Positions 1 through 7,094 of a stretch of DNA of 11,268 nt are shown here, piece by piece. The position numbers and the translations under genes were made by a program. Each line of letters opens with the position of its first letter. Within the stretch, counting starts at the first letter, position 1. The stretch comes from Tannerellaceae bacterium (GTDB lineage: Bacteria > Bacteroidota > Bacteroidia > Bacteroidales > Tannerellaceae). The stretch covers positions 1-11,268 of the forward strand of contig JAIRZN010000023.1 of the NCBI GenBank assembly GCA_031267205.1. Direction: 5' to 3'. A model generated the notes under the pieces. The model was not told the origin of the DNA, did not search any database, and worked only from the letters and a program-made list of their open reading frames with translations.

Positions 1-1
1 G

Positions 2-79
2 AAAGGGTTTAGGGCTGAACTCAGAGGAGTAAGTGATTTGCCATTCTACATGTATCGTTGCAGCCTGATATTTGGTTAG
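2..79 (+). CDS. C-terminal end of an unrecognised protein (runs off the left edge)
   Basis: The plus-strand frame beginning at base 2 is open for 25 codons and ends at TAG 77-79. Its last residues read GVSDLPFYMYRCSLIFG, which looks protein-like and not like random sequence. I do not recognise the family. It has the same orientation as the broken gene at 172, with a 92-bp gap, so both may derive from one mobile element or prophage. Since only the tail is visible, neither its length nor its integrity can be judged. Confidence 0.35.
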   Translation, partial: KGFRAELRGVSDLPFYMYRCSLIFG

Positions 80-171
80 CCAAGGGAGAGGCATCCACGG
101 ACTATTGCGCATGAGCCCAAAAATCATCAATTTAGTTAAAGAACATTTCACACCCCCCCAAAAAAAACGCA

Positions 172-495
172 ATGCCGAAGGCAAGCAAACAAAAAGTCCG
201 CCCCAGCCAAAACCTAATTCAAAAAAAACAAAAAAAAACACCATACCATTACATCACAGCAGGAGATGTAGACTCACTTTCATATCTAAAGGTCGTACTT
301 CGTCAACAAAACCTTGAGTAGTGTCTTTTTTCTACATGGTGTATGGCGGCGGAGGGTATTCTGCAATTTGACGAATGGGTTGAGAATGGGAGAATAAAGA
401 ATCTTGACGCTTACGTTGGTGAGATATTTCCGAATCAGTATCGCGTAGAATATGCAATGCTTAAAGATATTTTCAAAAAACGTAATTGTGGGCGA
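172..495 (+). pseudogene. Broken accessory-region gene with in-frame TAG, truncated at the 3' end
   Basis: One plus-strand frame reads as a coherent protein from ATG 172 to about 495, interrupted only by TAG at 319-321. Before the stop it has a Lys/Gln-rich head of about 23 residues, then YHYITAGDVDSLSYLKVVL. After the stop it continues in the same frame with LFSTWCMAAEGILQFDEW and YVGEIFPNQYRVEYAMLK. The same frame stays protein-like on both sides, so a nonsense change (for example TAT or TAC to TAG) explains the break better than two unrelated ORFs. From memory, the pattern resembles small proteins of about 170-200 residues in Bacteroides mobile elements, possibly of phospholipase-D-like fold; that family assignment is weak. 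The reading ends near KDIFKKRNCGR, where a fragment in the opposite orientation begins, so the C-terminal part is lost. Homopolymer runs at 153-167 and 221-238 lie in or near the head. Confidence 0.5.
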
Positions 496-766
496 AGCCT
501 TGTTGTCGATGTGGTCATCGTATTTGTTTTTGTCAATCATGCGCATGTCGAGCGACATTTTTCTTGCATAATCGGTCGCGATGAGCATTTTTGCCCTGTC
601 TTCCCGGTCGGTGAGCAGGGCGCGTCCCAATAAAGTGGCATTGCCTGTTTTGGCGGACTCGACCAGTTTTTTGATAAATTCTTCCTGCTGCGGCGTGAAC
701 GGGATATTGTGCAGGATTTCATTCTTTTCCGGACGGTCGATATGCTGGTACTTTCCATAGCGACCT
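494..766 (-). pseudogene. Internal fragment of a conjugative-element methylase/helicase-like protein
   Basis: Read on the minus strand, one frame is open through this stretch and contains GRYGKYQHIDRPEKNEIL, then IPFTPQQEEFIKKLVESA, NATLLGRALLTDREDRAKML and MSLDMRMIDKNKYDDH, ending in DNKAS. I recognise this as similar to a conserved block in the very large DNA methylase/helicase-like proteins of Bacteroides conjugative transposons, recalled without a database check. The similarity stops after DNKAS at about 493-495, where the sequence switches to the plus-strand pseudogene. It also fades above about 766, and the frame meets a TAA at 805-807. There is no credible start codon, and at about 90 codons it is a small piece of a protein normally well over 1000 residues. 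It is non-functional debris left by deletion or recombination. Confidence 0.5.
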
Positions 767-855
767 CTATTGCACTGTGCAAAACAAGTAAATCGCGCAA
801 TGTATTACAGTATTTTGTCGACAAGTATGTTTAAACGATAGTGCGGGGCCTCAGG

Positions 856-892
856 CGACAGGGCGCGGGCGATGCCATGACCGGCCCTGTCG
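856..892. repeat. 9-bp inverted repeat downstream of citrate synthase
   Basis: CGACAGGGC at 856-864 and GCCCTGTCG at 884-892 are perfect inverted copies separated by 19 nt. They begin 9 bp beyond the gltA stop codon, so the transcript can form a hairpin at its 3' end. No U-tract follows on the minus strand, so this is not a standard intrinsic terminator. It may stabilise the mRNA end or act as a weak stop. Confidence 0.45.
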
Positions 893-900
893 ATGATGTG

Positions 901-2244
901 CTATCTCTCTTTTATCGGGACGTAAGTCTGTTCGTCCAATATATTTTTGTAGGCGGGGCGGATGATGCGTTTGCTCCTGAAGTTCAGCTCTTCTATCCGG
1001 TGCGCCGTCCATCCTACGATGCGCGCCATTGCGAATAGCGGGGTGTATATCTCCTGTGGCAGGCCTATCATTTCGTAGACGAAGCCGGAGTAGAAATCGA
1101 CGTTGGATGAGACGCTTTTCTTTGCGCCCCGGAAGCGGGCGAAGCTCTCTATCGCACGTTCTTCGAGCAGTTCGAGGAAGGCGAATTCTTCCTGCCGGCC
1201 TTTTTCCCGCGCCAGGTCTCGCGCCAATTCCTTGAGCAGGACGGCGCGAGGGTCGGAGATCGTGTATACGGCGTGCCCTATGCCGTAGATGAGGCCGGTC
1301 TTGTTGTATGCCTCGCGGTTGAGCATACGCATGAAGTAGGCGTCGATCTCGGCGGCGTCCGTCCAGTCGGCGATATTCGCCTTGAGATGGTTGAACATGT
1401 CCGACACCTGTATGTTGGCTCCCCCGTGCAGCGGGCCTTTGAGCGAACCGATGCCGGCGGCTATGGAGGAATAGGTATCGGTGCCTGTTGAACTGGTGAC
1501 GCGGACGGTGAACGTCGAGTTGTTGCCGCCGCCATGTTCGGCTTGCAGGGCGAGTAGCAGATCCAGCGTGCGCGCGTCGAGCTTCGTGTATTCCTTCTTG
1601 AGCATGTAGAGGAAGTTCTCGGCGATAGACAGACGCTCGTCCGGGTGGCGGATGTGGAGCGAACGGCCGTGCGCGCTGTGGCGTAGTATGTTGTAAGCGT
1701 AGGCGATGATCGTCGGGAACTTGGATATAAGGTCGATAGACTGCCGCATAAGGTTCTCCGGCGATATGTCGTCGGGATTGGCGTCGTAGTTATACATCTC
1801 AAGCACGCTACGTGCGAGGATGTTCATGATGTTCTGGCCTTCGATGTCGATGATGTTCATCTTCGTCTTCTGTTCCAAAGGCATATTTCCGACTATCAGT
1901 TCCTTGAACTGCGCGAGGTTGTCCCTGTCCGGCAGTTCGCCCGACAGCATCAGGTAGGCGACTTCCTCAAAGCCGTAGCGTTCTTCCTTCATCAGCGCGC
2001 GGACGATGTCTTCTACGTCGTATCCGCGATAGTACAGCTTGCCCGGTATGGCCTTCACGCCTCCTCCGGGCATCCGTTCGTAGCCGACGACGTTGCCTAT
2101 CTGCGTCAGGCCTACGAGTACGCCTGAGCCGTCCTCGTTGCGCAGTCCGCGTTTGACGTCGTAACGGACGAACAGGTCCTTGTCGATCCGGCAGGTCGTC
2201 TTGACCGACTCGGATAGTTTGTAAATGAGATACTCTTTCTTCAT
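901..2244 (-). CDS. gltA: Citrate synthase
   Basis: Condenses acetyl-CoA and oxaloacetate to citrate in the cytoplasm, the entry step of the TCA cycle. The 447-residue product is full length for the longer Bacteroidota-type citrate synthase. Its catalytic residues, matched to the E. coli triad H264, H305 and D362, are H273 (in PLHGGAN), H324 (in GIGHAVY) and D383 (in NVDFYSG). The conserved substrate-pocket stretch AEHGGGNNSTFTVR lies at about 235-248. The ATG overlaps the icd stop codon by 4 nt (ATGA), which indicates translational coupling and fixes the start. It is the last gene of the acn-icd-gltA operon. The product of its neighbours would be 2-oxoglutarate, fitting a biosynthetic (glutamate-forming) oxidative branch. 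Nothing is missing or broken. Confidence 0.97.
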   Translation of the reverse strand: MKKEYLIYKLSESVKTTCRIDKDLFVRYDVKRGLRNEDGSGVLVGLTQIGNVVGYERMPGGGVKAIPGKLYYRGYDVEDIVRALMKEERYGFEEVAYLMLSGELPDRDNLAQFKELIVGNMPLEQKTKMNIIDIEGQNIMNILARSVLEMYNYDANPDDISPENLMRQSIDLISKFPTIIAYAYNILRHSAHGRSLHIRHPDERLSIAENFLYMLKKEYTKLDARTLDLLLALQAEHGGGNNSTFTVRVTSSTGTDTYSSIAAGIGSLKGPLHGGANIQVSDMFNHLKANIADWTDAAEIDAYFMRMLNREAYNKTGLIYGIGHAVYTISDPRAVLLKELARDLAREKGRQEEFAFLELLEERAIESFARFRGAKKSVSSNVDFYSGFVYEMIGLPQEIYTPLFAMARIVGWTAHRIEELNFRSKRIIRPAYKNILDEQTYVPIKER

Positions 2245-3428
2245 AGTACTTTAATCTTATTAATTACACATTCTCCAAATTCTTTTGTGCCGAGGGCGTT
2301 CCCTTCAGGCATGAAGCGGGCGAGGTCGATCGTGGCTTCACTATCGGCGAAGGCCCGTTCCATAGCCGTCGTCACGAGCGCCGCCGCTTTGTTCCAGCCA
2401 AGGTATTCGAGCATCATGACCGACGAGAGGAGGAGCGACGACGGGTTGGCCAAGTTTTTGCCGGCGATGTCGGGCGCGATACCGTGCGTTGCTTCAAAGA
2501 TGGCGTGACCGCTGTCGTAATTGACATTTGCGCCCGGGGCGATGCCGATGCCTCCGACCATAGCGGCGAGTTGGTCGGAGATGTAGTCGCCGTTGAGGTT
2601 GAGCGTGGCGATGACGGAGTATTTTTCGGGCGTGAGCAGGGTGTTCTGGAGGAATGCGTCGGCAATGACGTCGTTGACGGTCAGCCTTCCGCTATGTATC
2701 TCCTCTCCGAACTCGCGTTCGGCAAGCGCGTAGCCCCACGTCCTGAAGCCGCCCTCGGTATACTTCATTATATTGCCCTTGTGCACCAGCGTCACCGTTG
2801 GTCGACGGTTGTCGAGGGCGTATCTTATAGCCGCGCGGACTAAGCGTTCCGTGCCTTCGACGGATACCGGCTTGACGCCGAATGACGACGTGTCGGGGAA
2901 GCGCACCTTTGTCACGCCCATCTCTGCGGTCAGGAAGCGGAGGAACTTGTGCGCTTCGGGCGTGCCCTGTTGCCATTCTATGCCGGCGTATATGTCCTCC
3001 GTATTCTCGCGGAAGATGACCATGTCTACTTTCCAGGGTTCCTTCACGGGCGAGGCTACTCCGTCGAACCATCGCACGGGGCGGAGGCAGACGTAGAGGT
3101 CAAGCTCCTGCCTCATAGCTACGTTGAGCGAACGTATACCACCTCCGACGGGCGTAGCGAGCGGCCCCTTTATGCCGACGATGTGTTCGCGGAAGACCCC
3201 TATCGTCTCTGCCGGAAGCCATTCCCCGGTTGACTTGAAGGCTTTTTCGCCGGCAAGCGTTTCACGCCATTCGATGGAGCGTTCGCCGCCGTAGGCCTTC
3301 TTCACTGCTTCGTCGACGACCTTCTGCGCTACGGGAGTTATTTCCCTGCCTATGCCGTCGCCTTCTATGAAGGGGATCGTCACTCGTTCGGGGACGATGA
3401 GCTTTTCGTTTTCTTTCCTTATCTTCAT
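2241..3428 (-). CDS. icd: Isocitrate dehydrogenase, predicted NAD-dependent
   Basis: Oxidatively decarboxylates isocitrate to 2-oxoglutarate. I chose ATG 3428 (395 residues, MKIRKENEK...) over an open extension to 3482. The family core begins soon after it at VTIPFIEGDGIG, and it starts 5 nt after the acn stop instead of inside acn. Substrate-binding residues are in SLNVAMRQELDLYV (S100 corresponds to E. coli S113) and RENTEDIYAG (catalytic Y147); K217 sits in VHKGNIMK, and metal-binding aspartates D257, D281 and D285 are present. The coenzyme loop reads HGIAPDIAGKNLANP. Aligned without gaps to E. coli Icd, positions 344, 345 and 351 are Asp, Ile and Ala, not Lys, Tyr and Val, and Tyr391 is Ile (I367), while Arg395 is kept (R371). 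Known structure-function work links Asp/Ile/Ala here to NAD use. That the enzyme prefers NAD is my inference. Confidence 0.95.
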   Translation of the reverse strand: MKIRKENEKLIVPERVTIPFIEGDGIGREITPVAQKVVDEAVKKAYGGERSIEWRETLAGEKAFKSTGEWLPAETIGVFREHIVGIKGPLATPVGGGIRSLNVAMRQELDLYVCLRPVRWFDGVASPVKEPWKVDMVIFRENTEDIYAGIEWQQGTPEAHKFLRFLTAEMGVTKVRFPDTSSFGVKPVSVEGTERLVRAAIRYALDNRRPTVTLVHKGNIMKYTEGGFRTWGYALAEREFGEEIHSGRLTVNDVIADAFLQNTLLTPEKYSVIATLNLNGDYISDQLAAMVGGIGIAPGANVNYDSGHAIFEATHGIAPDIAGKNLANPSSLLLSSVMMLEYLGWNKAAALVTTAMERAFADSEATIDLARFMPEGNALGTKEFGECVINKIKVL

Positions 3429-3433
3429 ACGTC

Positions 3434-5686
3434 TTATCTGTTCGTTTTTAAGTAATTCAATGCGCTGCCCGCCTTGTACCACTCTATTTGCAATTCGTTG
3501 TAAGAGTGATTGACGGGGAAGACGTCCTCCGTGCCGTCGGCGTGACTGAGTATTATGATGAGCCGTTTGCCCGGTTTGATATAGTCTGCTCCTACGACTT
3601 CTATCGTATCCCTTTCGCGCACCTTGTCGTAATCGTCCTTGTTGACAAATGTCAGCGCGAGCATACCCTGCTTCTTCAGGTTGGTTTCATGTATCCGGGC
3701 GAAGCTTTTGGCCAGTATGACCTTCACGTTCATGTATCGCGGCTCCATTGCGGCGTGCTCGCGCGAAGAACCTTCGCCGTAATTTTCTTCTGCGACGACG
3801 ACGGAGGAGATATCCTTCATCTTATAATCAGCGGCTACCGACGGGATGGAATCGTACAGGCCCGTATCGCGGTTGAGCGTCCGGTTAACGCTGCCGCTAA
3901 AGGCGTTGACAGCCCCCATGAGCATATTGCACGATATATTTTCCAGATGCCCGCGGAATCGCAACCATGCGCCGGCCATTGATATATGGTCGGTAGTGCA
4001 TTTGCCGGCCACTTTGATCAGTAGATACATATTATGCAGGCAGTCGTCGTTGGCGCGCGGGAACGGACGGAGGAGCTGGAGGCGTTCCGAGCCGTCTTTT
4101 ATGGATATTACGGCAGCGCCGGCGGGGGCGATGTATCCGTTGTCCTTTACCTCAAACCCATGACGGGGGAAGTCGTCACCCTTAGGCTCTTCAAGCGCGA
4201 CAAGGCGGCCGTCGGTCGTGCGCAGCGTATCAGTCAAGGGATTGAAGCAAAGGTCGCCGGCTATGCTCATCGCCATGACGAGTTCGGGCGAGGCCACGAA
4301 GGCGTGTGTGTTGGGATTGCCGTCGGCGCGTTTGGCGAAGTTGCGGTTGAACGATGTCACAATGCTGTTACGGCGCGTATCGTCGTCGATATGCCGCTTC
4401 CATTGCCCGATGCACGGGCCGCAGGCGTTTGCCGTTATAACGGCGCCGACGTTAGTGAAATCGCGTATCAGGCCGTCGCGCTCAGCCGTATAACGTATTT
4501 GCTCGGAGCCGGGGTTCACGATTAACGGCGCGGCTACTTCTATTTTGTCCCTTATCGCCTGGCGAGCGACTGAGGCGGCGCGACTGAGATCCTGGTACGA
4601 GGAGTTGGTGCACGAGCCTATCAGTCCGGCTTCCATCTTGCGGGGATAACCGTCGGCTTTCACCTTTGCGGCGAACAGGGATATGGGCGTAGCCGCGTCG
4701 GGCGTGAACGGGCCGTTGATGTAAGGCTCCAGCGCAGTGAGGTCGATTTCGATTACCCGGTCGTAATAGCGTTCCGGCTCAGCCGATACTTCGTCGTCGG
4801 CGCGTAGCGAGGGGGCGATATGGAGGGCTAAGCCGGCGATGTCTTCGCGTCCGGTGTAACGCAGGTAGGCGGCCATGTTTTCGTCGAAGGGGAAGACCGA
4901 CGTCGTCGCACCCGTTTCCGCTCCCATGTTGCAGATAGTAGCTTTACCGGTGGCGGAAAGCGTAGAGGCTCCTTTGCCGGAGTATTCGATGATGGCGTTG
5001 GTAGCGCCCTTGACGGTGAGCAGGCCTGTGAGGTGCAGTATGACGTCCTTTGGCGACGCCCATCCCCGCAGATGCCCGGACAGGCGTACGCATATCAGTC
5101 GAGGCATCCTAAGCTCCCACTCCATACCGCTCATCACGTCGACAGCATCCGCTCCACCGACGCCGACGGCTATCATTCCGAGTCCTCCTGCGTTAGGCGT
5201 ATGCGAATCGGTACCGATCATCATTCCTCCCGGGAAGGCGTAGTTCTCCAGCACAACCTGATGAATGATGCCTGCGCCGGGCTTCCAGAATCCTGCCCCG
5301 TAGTTGTTGGATGCCGCGCGCAGGAAGTCGTATACCTCGCAGTTGGCCAGGTTAGCCTCGCGCAAGTCCTCGTCTGCGCCCCGGTCGGCCCGGATGAGGT
5401 GGTCGCAGTGTACTGTCGTAGGCGTTGCGACGCGGCTCTTGCCTGCATTCATGAATTGCAGCAGGGCCATCTGAGCGGTGGCGTCCTGCATGGCGACCCT
5501 GTCGGGACGGAAGTTCGCGTAGTCTTCGCCCCTCATGTAATCTTTTACGCCGGAAAAGTCGTACAGGTGTGCATACAGTATCTTTTCGGCCAAGGTCAGC
5601 GGACGGTTTATCCGCCTGCGCGCGTCGTTTACCCTGTCTTCAAATGTTGCGTAAAACGCTCTTAGAATATCAATGTCGAGTGTCAT
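3434..5686 (-). CDS. acn: Aconitate hydratase
   Basis: Interconverts citrate and isocitrate through cis-aconitate, using a [4Fe-4S] cluster. The 750-residue length and sequence fit the mitochondrial-like aconitases of Bacteroidota rather than AcnB. The cluster ligands are C359 (in GSCTNSSY), C422 and C425 (in ACGPCIGQ). The active-site stretch YGEGSSREHAAMEPR lies at about 636-650 in the C-terminal swivel domain, with the catalytic Ser near 641. The conserved GTDSHTPNAGGLGM lies at about 158-171. The ATG at 5686 follows a promoter by about 50 nt, and no upstream gene is close on this strand. It is the first gene of the acn-icd-gltA operon and ends 5 nt before icd. The gene appears complete. 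The symbol acn is used because Bacteroidota enzymes do not map cleanly to acnA or acnB. Confidence 0.97.
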   Translation of the reverse strand: MTLDIDILRAFYATFEDRVNDARRRINRPLTLAEKILYAHLYDFSGVKDYMRGEDYANFRPDRVAMQDATAQMALLQFMNAGKSRVATPTTVHCDHLIRADRGADEDLREANLANCEVYDFLRAASNNYGAGFWKPGAGIIHQVVLENYAFPGGMMIGTDSHTPNAGGLGMIAVGVGGADAVDVMSGMEWELRMPRLICVRLSGHLRGWASPKDVILHLTGLLTVKGATNAIIEYSGKGASTLSATGKATICNMGAETGATTSVFPFDENMAAYLRYTGREDIAGLALHIAPSLRADDEVSAEPERYYDRVIEIDLTALEPYINGPFTPDAATPISLFAAKVKADGYPRKMEAGLIGSCTNSSYQDLSRAASVARQAIRDKIEVAAPLIVNPGSEQIRYTAERDGLIRDFTNVGAVITANACGPCIGQWKRHIDDDTRRNSIVTSFNRNFAKRADGNPNTHAFVASPELVMAMSIAGDLCFNPLTDTLRTTDGRLVALEEPKGDDFPRHGFEVKDNGYIAPAGAAVISIKDGSERLQLLRPFPRANDDCLHNMYLLIKVAGKCTTDHISMAGAWLRFRGHLENISCNMLMGAVNAFSGSVNRTLNRDTGLYDSIPSVAADYKMKDISSVVVAEENYGEGSSREHAAMEPRYMNVKVILAKSFARIHETNLKKQGMLALTFVNKDDYDKVRERDTIEVVGADYIKPGKRLIIILSHADGTEDVFPVNHSYNELQIEWYKAGSALNYLKTNR

Positions 5687-5740
5687 AGAAGTATGTGTAT
5701 ATATAATGATTCAACAATATCGCTTATTTTCATAGTCCGA

Positions 5741-5772
5741 CAAATATAAAAATATTATACATAAATACCTAA
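5741..5772 (-). promoter_or_regulatory. Predicted promoter of the acn-icd-gltA operon
   Basis: On the minus strand TATATTTG (5748-5741) matches the Bacteroidota -7 element TAnnTTTG exactly. A weaker -33 element, TTAG (5772-5769), lies 20 nt upstream. Transcription would start near 5734, giving a leader of about 48 nt before the acn ATG. No strong Shine-Dalgarno sequence is visible, which is common in this phylum. Confidence 0.55.
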
Positions 5773-5800
5773 CGCCTCTCCATTATTCGTCCGGTACAAA

Positions 5801-5830
5801 TAAAAAGCCACCGTTTCACAACAGTGGCTT
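5801..5830 (-). terminator. Hairpin with U-tract, likely terminator for the regulator operon
   Basis: AAGCCAC (5805-5811) pairs with GTGGCTT (5824-5830) around a 12-nt loop. Read on the minus strand the stem is followed directly by TTTTTA, the form of an intrinsic terminator. It lies about 150 bp beyond the stop codon of the winged-helix gene and just upstream of the acn promoter, so it would keep read-through out of the TCA operon. The spacer from 5831 to 5980 shows no gene or clear signal. Confidence 0.6.
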
Positions 5831-5980
5831 CTCTATATAGCCGCACGTAAAACGGCCTTCGATTCTTAATCCTGACGGGAACAGCAACTTTCTGTTTTTA
5901 AAATCTTGCAGTGTGTCTTCCCGCTCCTTTTTATGCGAATGTGCAGGAACCGTCCATTATTCCGACGACAGTCCCTGCTT

Positions 5981-6292
5981 CTATTCGCCGTCAACGTCAT
6001 CCGTTACCTTGAGCCGGATGTAGTCTTGCAGGTCATGCACGTAGTTTTCAAAGGCGTCGATACCTTTGGCTGTGATTCGGCATGTGGTACGCGGGCGCTT
6101 GCCGTTGATAGACTTGCTCACTTCGATATAGCCGGCCTCGCTAAGCTTGTCGATATGGGTGCTGAGGTTGCCCGCAGTGGCTCCGGTTTTCTCTTTCAGG
6201 AAAACGAAGTCGGCCTCCTCCACAGGGATAAGCAGGGACACTATCGCCAGCCTCTGCTGCGAGTGCAGCATAGGGTCTAAATCTTTAAACAT
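5981..6292 (-). CDS. Winged-helix transcriptional regulator (MarR/ArsR-like)
   Basis: A small DNA-binding protein of 103 residues. It opens with MFKDLDPMLHSQQRLAIVSL, a typical start for short Bacteroidota winged-helix regulators. The recognition-helix region is GATAGNLSTHIDKLSEAGYI (about 37-56), and the basic wing SINGKRPRTTCRITAKG (about 61-77) follows. There is no obvious ligand-binding or metal-binding domain. I prefer ATG 6292; a GTG at 6307 would add five residues and cannot be excluded. The ATG overlaps the end of the upstream membrane-protein gene by 8 nt, so the two are cotranscribed and probably coupled. It likely represses its own operon through the inverted repeat at 6981-7020, which is inferred from position only. 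Confidence 0.85.
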   Translation of the reverse strand: MFKDLDPMLHSQQRLAIVSLLIPVEEADFVFLKEKTGATAGNLSTHIDKLSEAGYIEVSKSINGKRPRTTCRITAKGIDAFENYVHDLQDYIRLKVTDDVDGE

Positions 6293-6935
6293 ATTGCTTA
6301 GCTTCACGGTTTAATATATGTCCCGGAATGATAAAACCAAATATCATACAGGTTGCCAGGACAAGGAACTGCAGGCTCAACATATTCCACGCCATCATAA
6401 TCAGGGCCGAGATCAGAGCGCCGGCCCAGAAAACAATAGCTCCGTACATGAAAGGACGGAAGCGACAAATCTTGCCGTTGAGGAACAGGCTCAGTCCAGT
6501 AATGCTCATTATCGCCGGATTGATGAGCAGGAAGATAATCCACCCATGACTTTCCCTGAATACGCCGGCGAGAATGAAGCTCGCAGCCACAAAAATCATG
6601 GCGGTTATCAAAAGGGCCATCCATGTCTGCCCGATTACCTTGTCGAGATGATTCGCGGCATACGCCCCATGCCTGACTTTCCTCGCTTCAAGGAAATAGT
6701 GTACCGCAAAGAGCGGAAGCACACACGCCCAGACTAAAAAGGCGTACCGCCTGCTCTCTTCTTCCAACGTCTGCAGCAAAACGAAGTCCGCCAGCGCAAG
6801 TACCATTATGGCATATCCCCAAAAGATGATGCCGTTGCCGTTTTTCTGCTGAAAACGTTCCTTTGCCTGAGTGATCATGTCGGTGATTAACCGCAGGCTT
6901 TCTTGTTCATTCAATTCTTTCTCTGTTGTCTTCAT
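6285..6935 (-). CDS. Six-helix membrane protein paired with the regulator
   Basis: A 216-residue protein with a short charged, cytoplasmic-looking N-terminus (about 1-33, Glu- and Gln-rich, helix-forming) and six hydrophobic segments at about 36-56, 64-82, 104-125, 131-152, 163-181 and 185-205. No catalytic or transport motif can be seen, and there is no signal peptide. It is the first gene of a two-gene operon with the winged-helix regulator, an arrangement seen repeatedly in Bacteroidota. A sensing or membrane-stress role for the pair is plausible but unproven. The ATG at 6935 is about 80 nt downstream of the predicted transcription start. Confidence 0.8.
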   Translation of the reverse strand: MKTTEKELNEQESLRLITDMITQAKERFQQKNGNGIIFWGYAIMVLALADFVLLQTLEEESRRYAFLVWACVLPLFAVHYFLEARKVRHGAYAANHLDKVIGQTWMALLITAMIFVAASFILAGVFRESHGWIIFLLINPAIMSITGLSLFLNGKICRFRPFMYGAIVFWAGALISALIMMAWNMLSLQFLVLATCMIFGFIIPGHILNREAKQYV

Positions 6936-6980
6936 TCAAAAATAATTTTAAGTGAGTGAGTAATACAATTAATTAATGTA

Positions 6981-7020
6981 GCGCAAACCTTGCGGGTATG
7001 AATCGCAAATTGGTTTGCGC
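6981..7020. promoter_or_regulatory. Perfect 9-bp inverted repeat over the predicted start point (candidate operator)
   Basis: GCGCAAACC (6981-6989) and GGTTTGCGC (7012-7020) are perfect inverted copies with 22 nt between them. A smaller nested pair, TTGCG and CGCAA, lies at 6990-6994 and 7004-7008. The right arm covers the transcription start expected near 7016, just downstream of the -7 element. That is where a repressor would block initiation, and the operon encodes a winged-helix regulator. The alternative is a hairpin in the mRNA leader. Confidence 0.5.
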
Positions 7021-7022
7021 CG

Positions 7023-7054
7023 CAAATATAAATTAGTTTGAGATACAAACCAAA
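7023..7054 (-). promoter_or_regulatory. Predicted promoter of the membrane-protein and regulator operon
   Basis: TATATTTG (7030-7023, minus strand) matches the -7 consensus TAnnTTTG, and TTTG (7054-7051) lies exactly 20 nt upstream as the -33 element. Both boxes and the spacing fit the Bacteroidota primary-sigma consensus, making this the best promoter in the window. Extra TTTG copies sit around it. Confidence 0.7.
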
Positions 7055-7094
7055 CTTATGGAGAAAAAAAAGCCGGCAGGGTAGGAAATATTGT

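Noticed and set aside
72..317. Plus-strand open frame with a Lys/Pro/Gln-rich product
   Set aside because: It starts at a TTG, is mostly low-complexity from homopolymer runs, and conflicts with the protein-like reading in another frame from 172 onward.
3429..3482. 18-residue N-terminal extension of isocitrate dehydrogenase
   Set aside because: It lies inside the end of the aconitase gene, does not match the family's usual N-terminus, and a good ATG stands 5 nt after the aconitase stop.
7065..7072. T8 tract on the minus strand after the HAD gene as an intrinsic terminator
   Set aside because: I could not find a stem directly before it; GCCGGC next to it is a palindrome with no loop. It is not listed as a feature.
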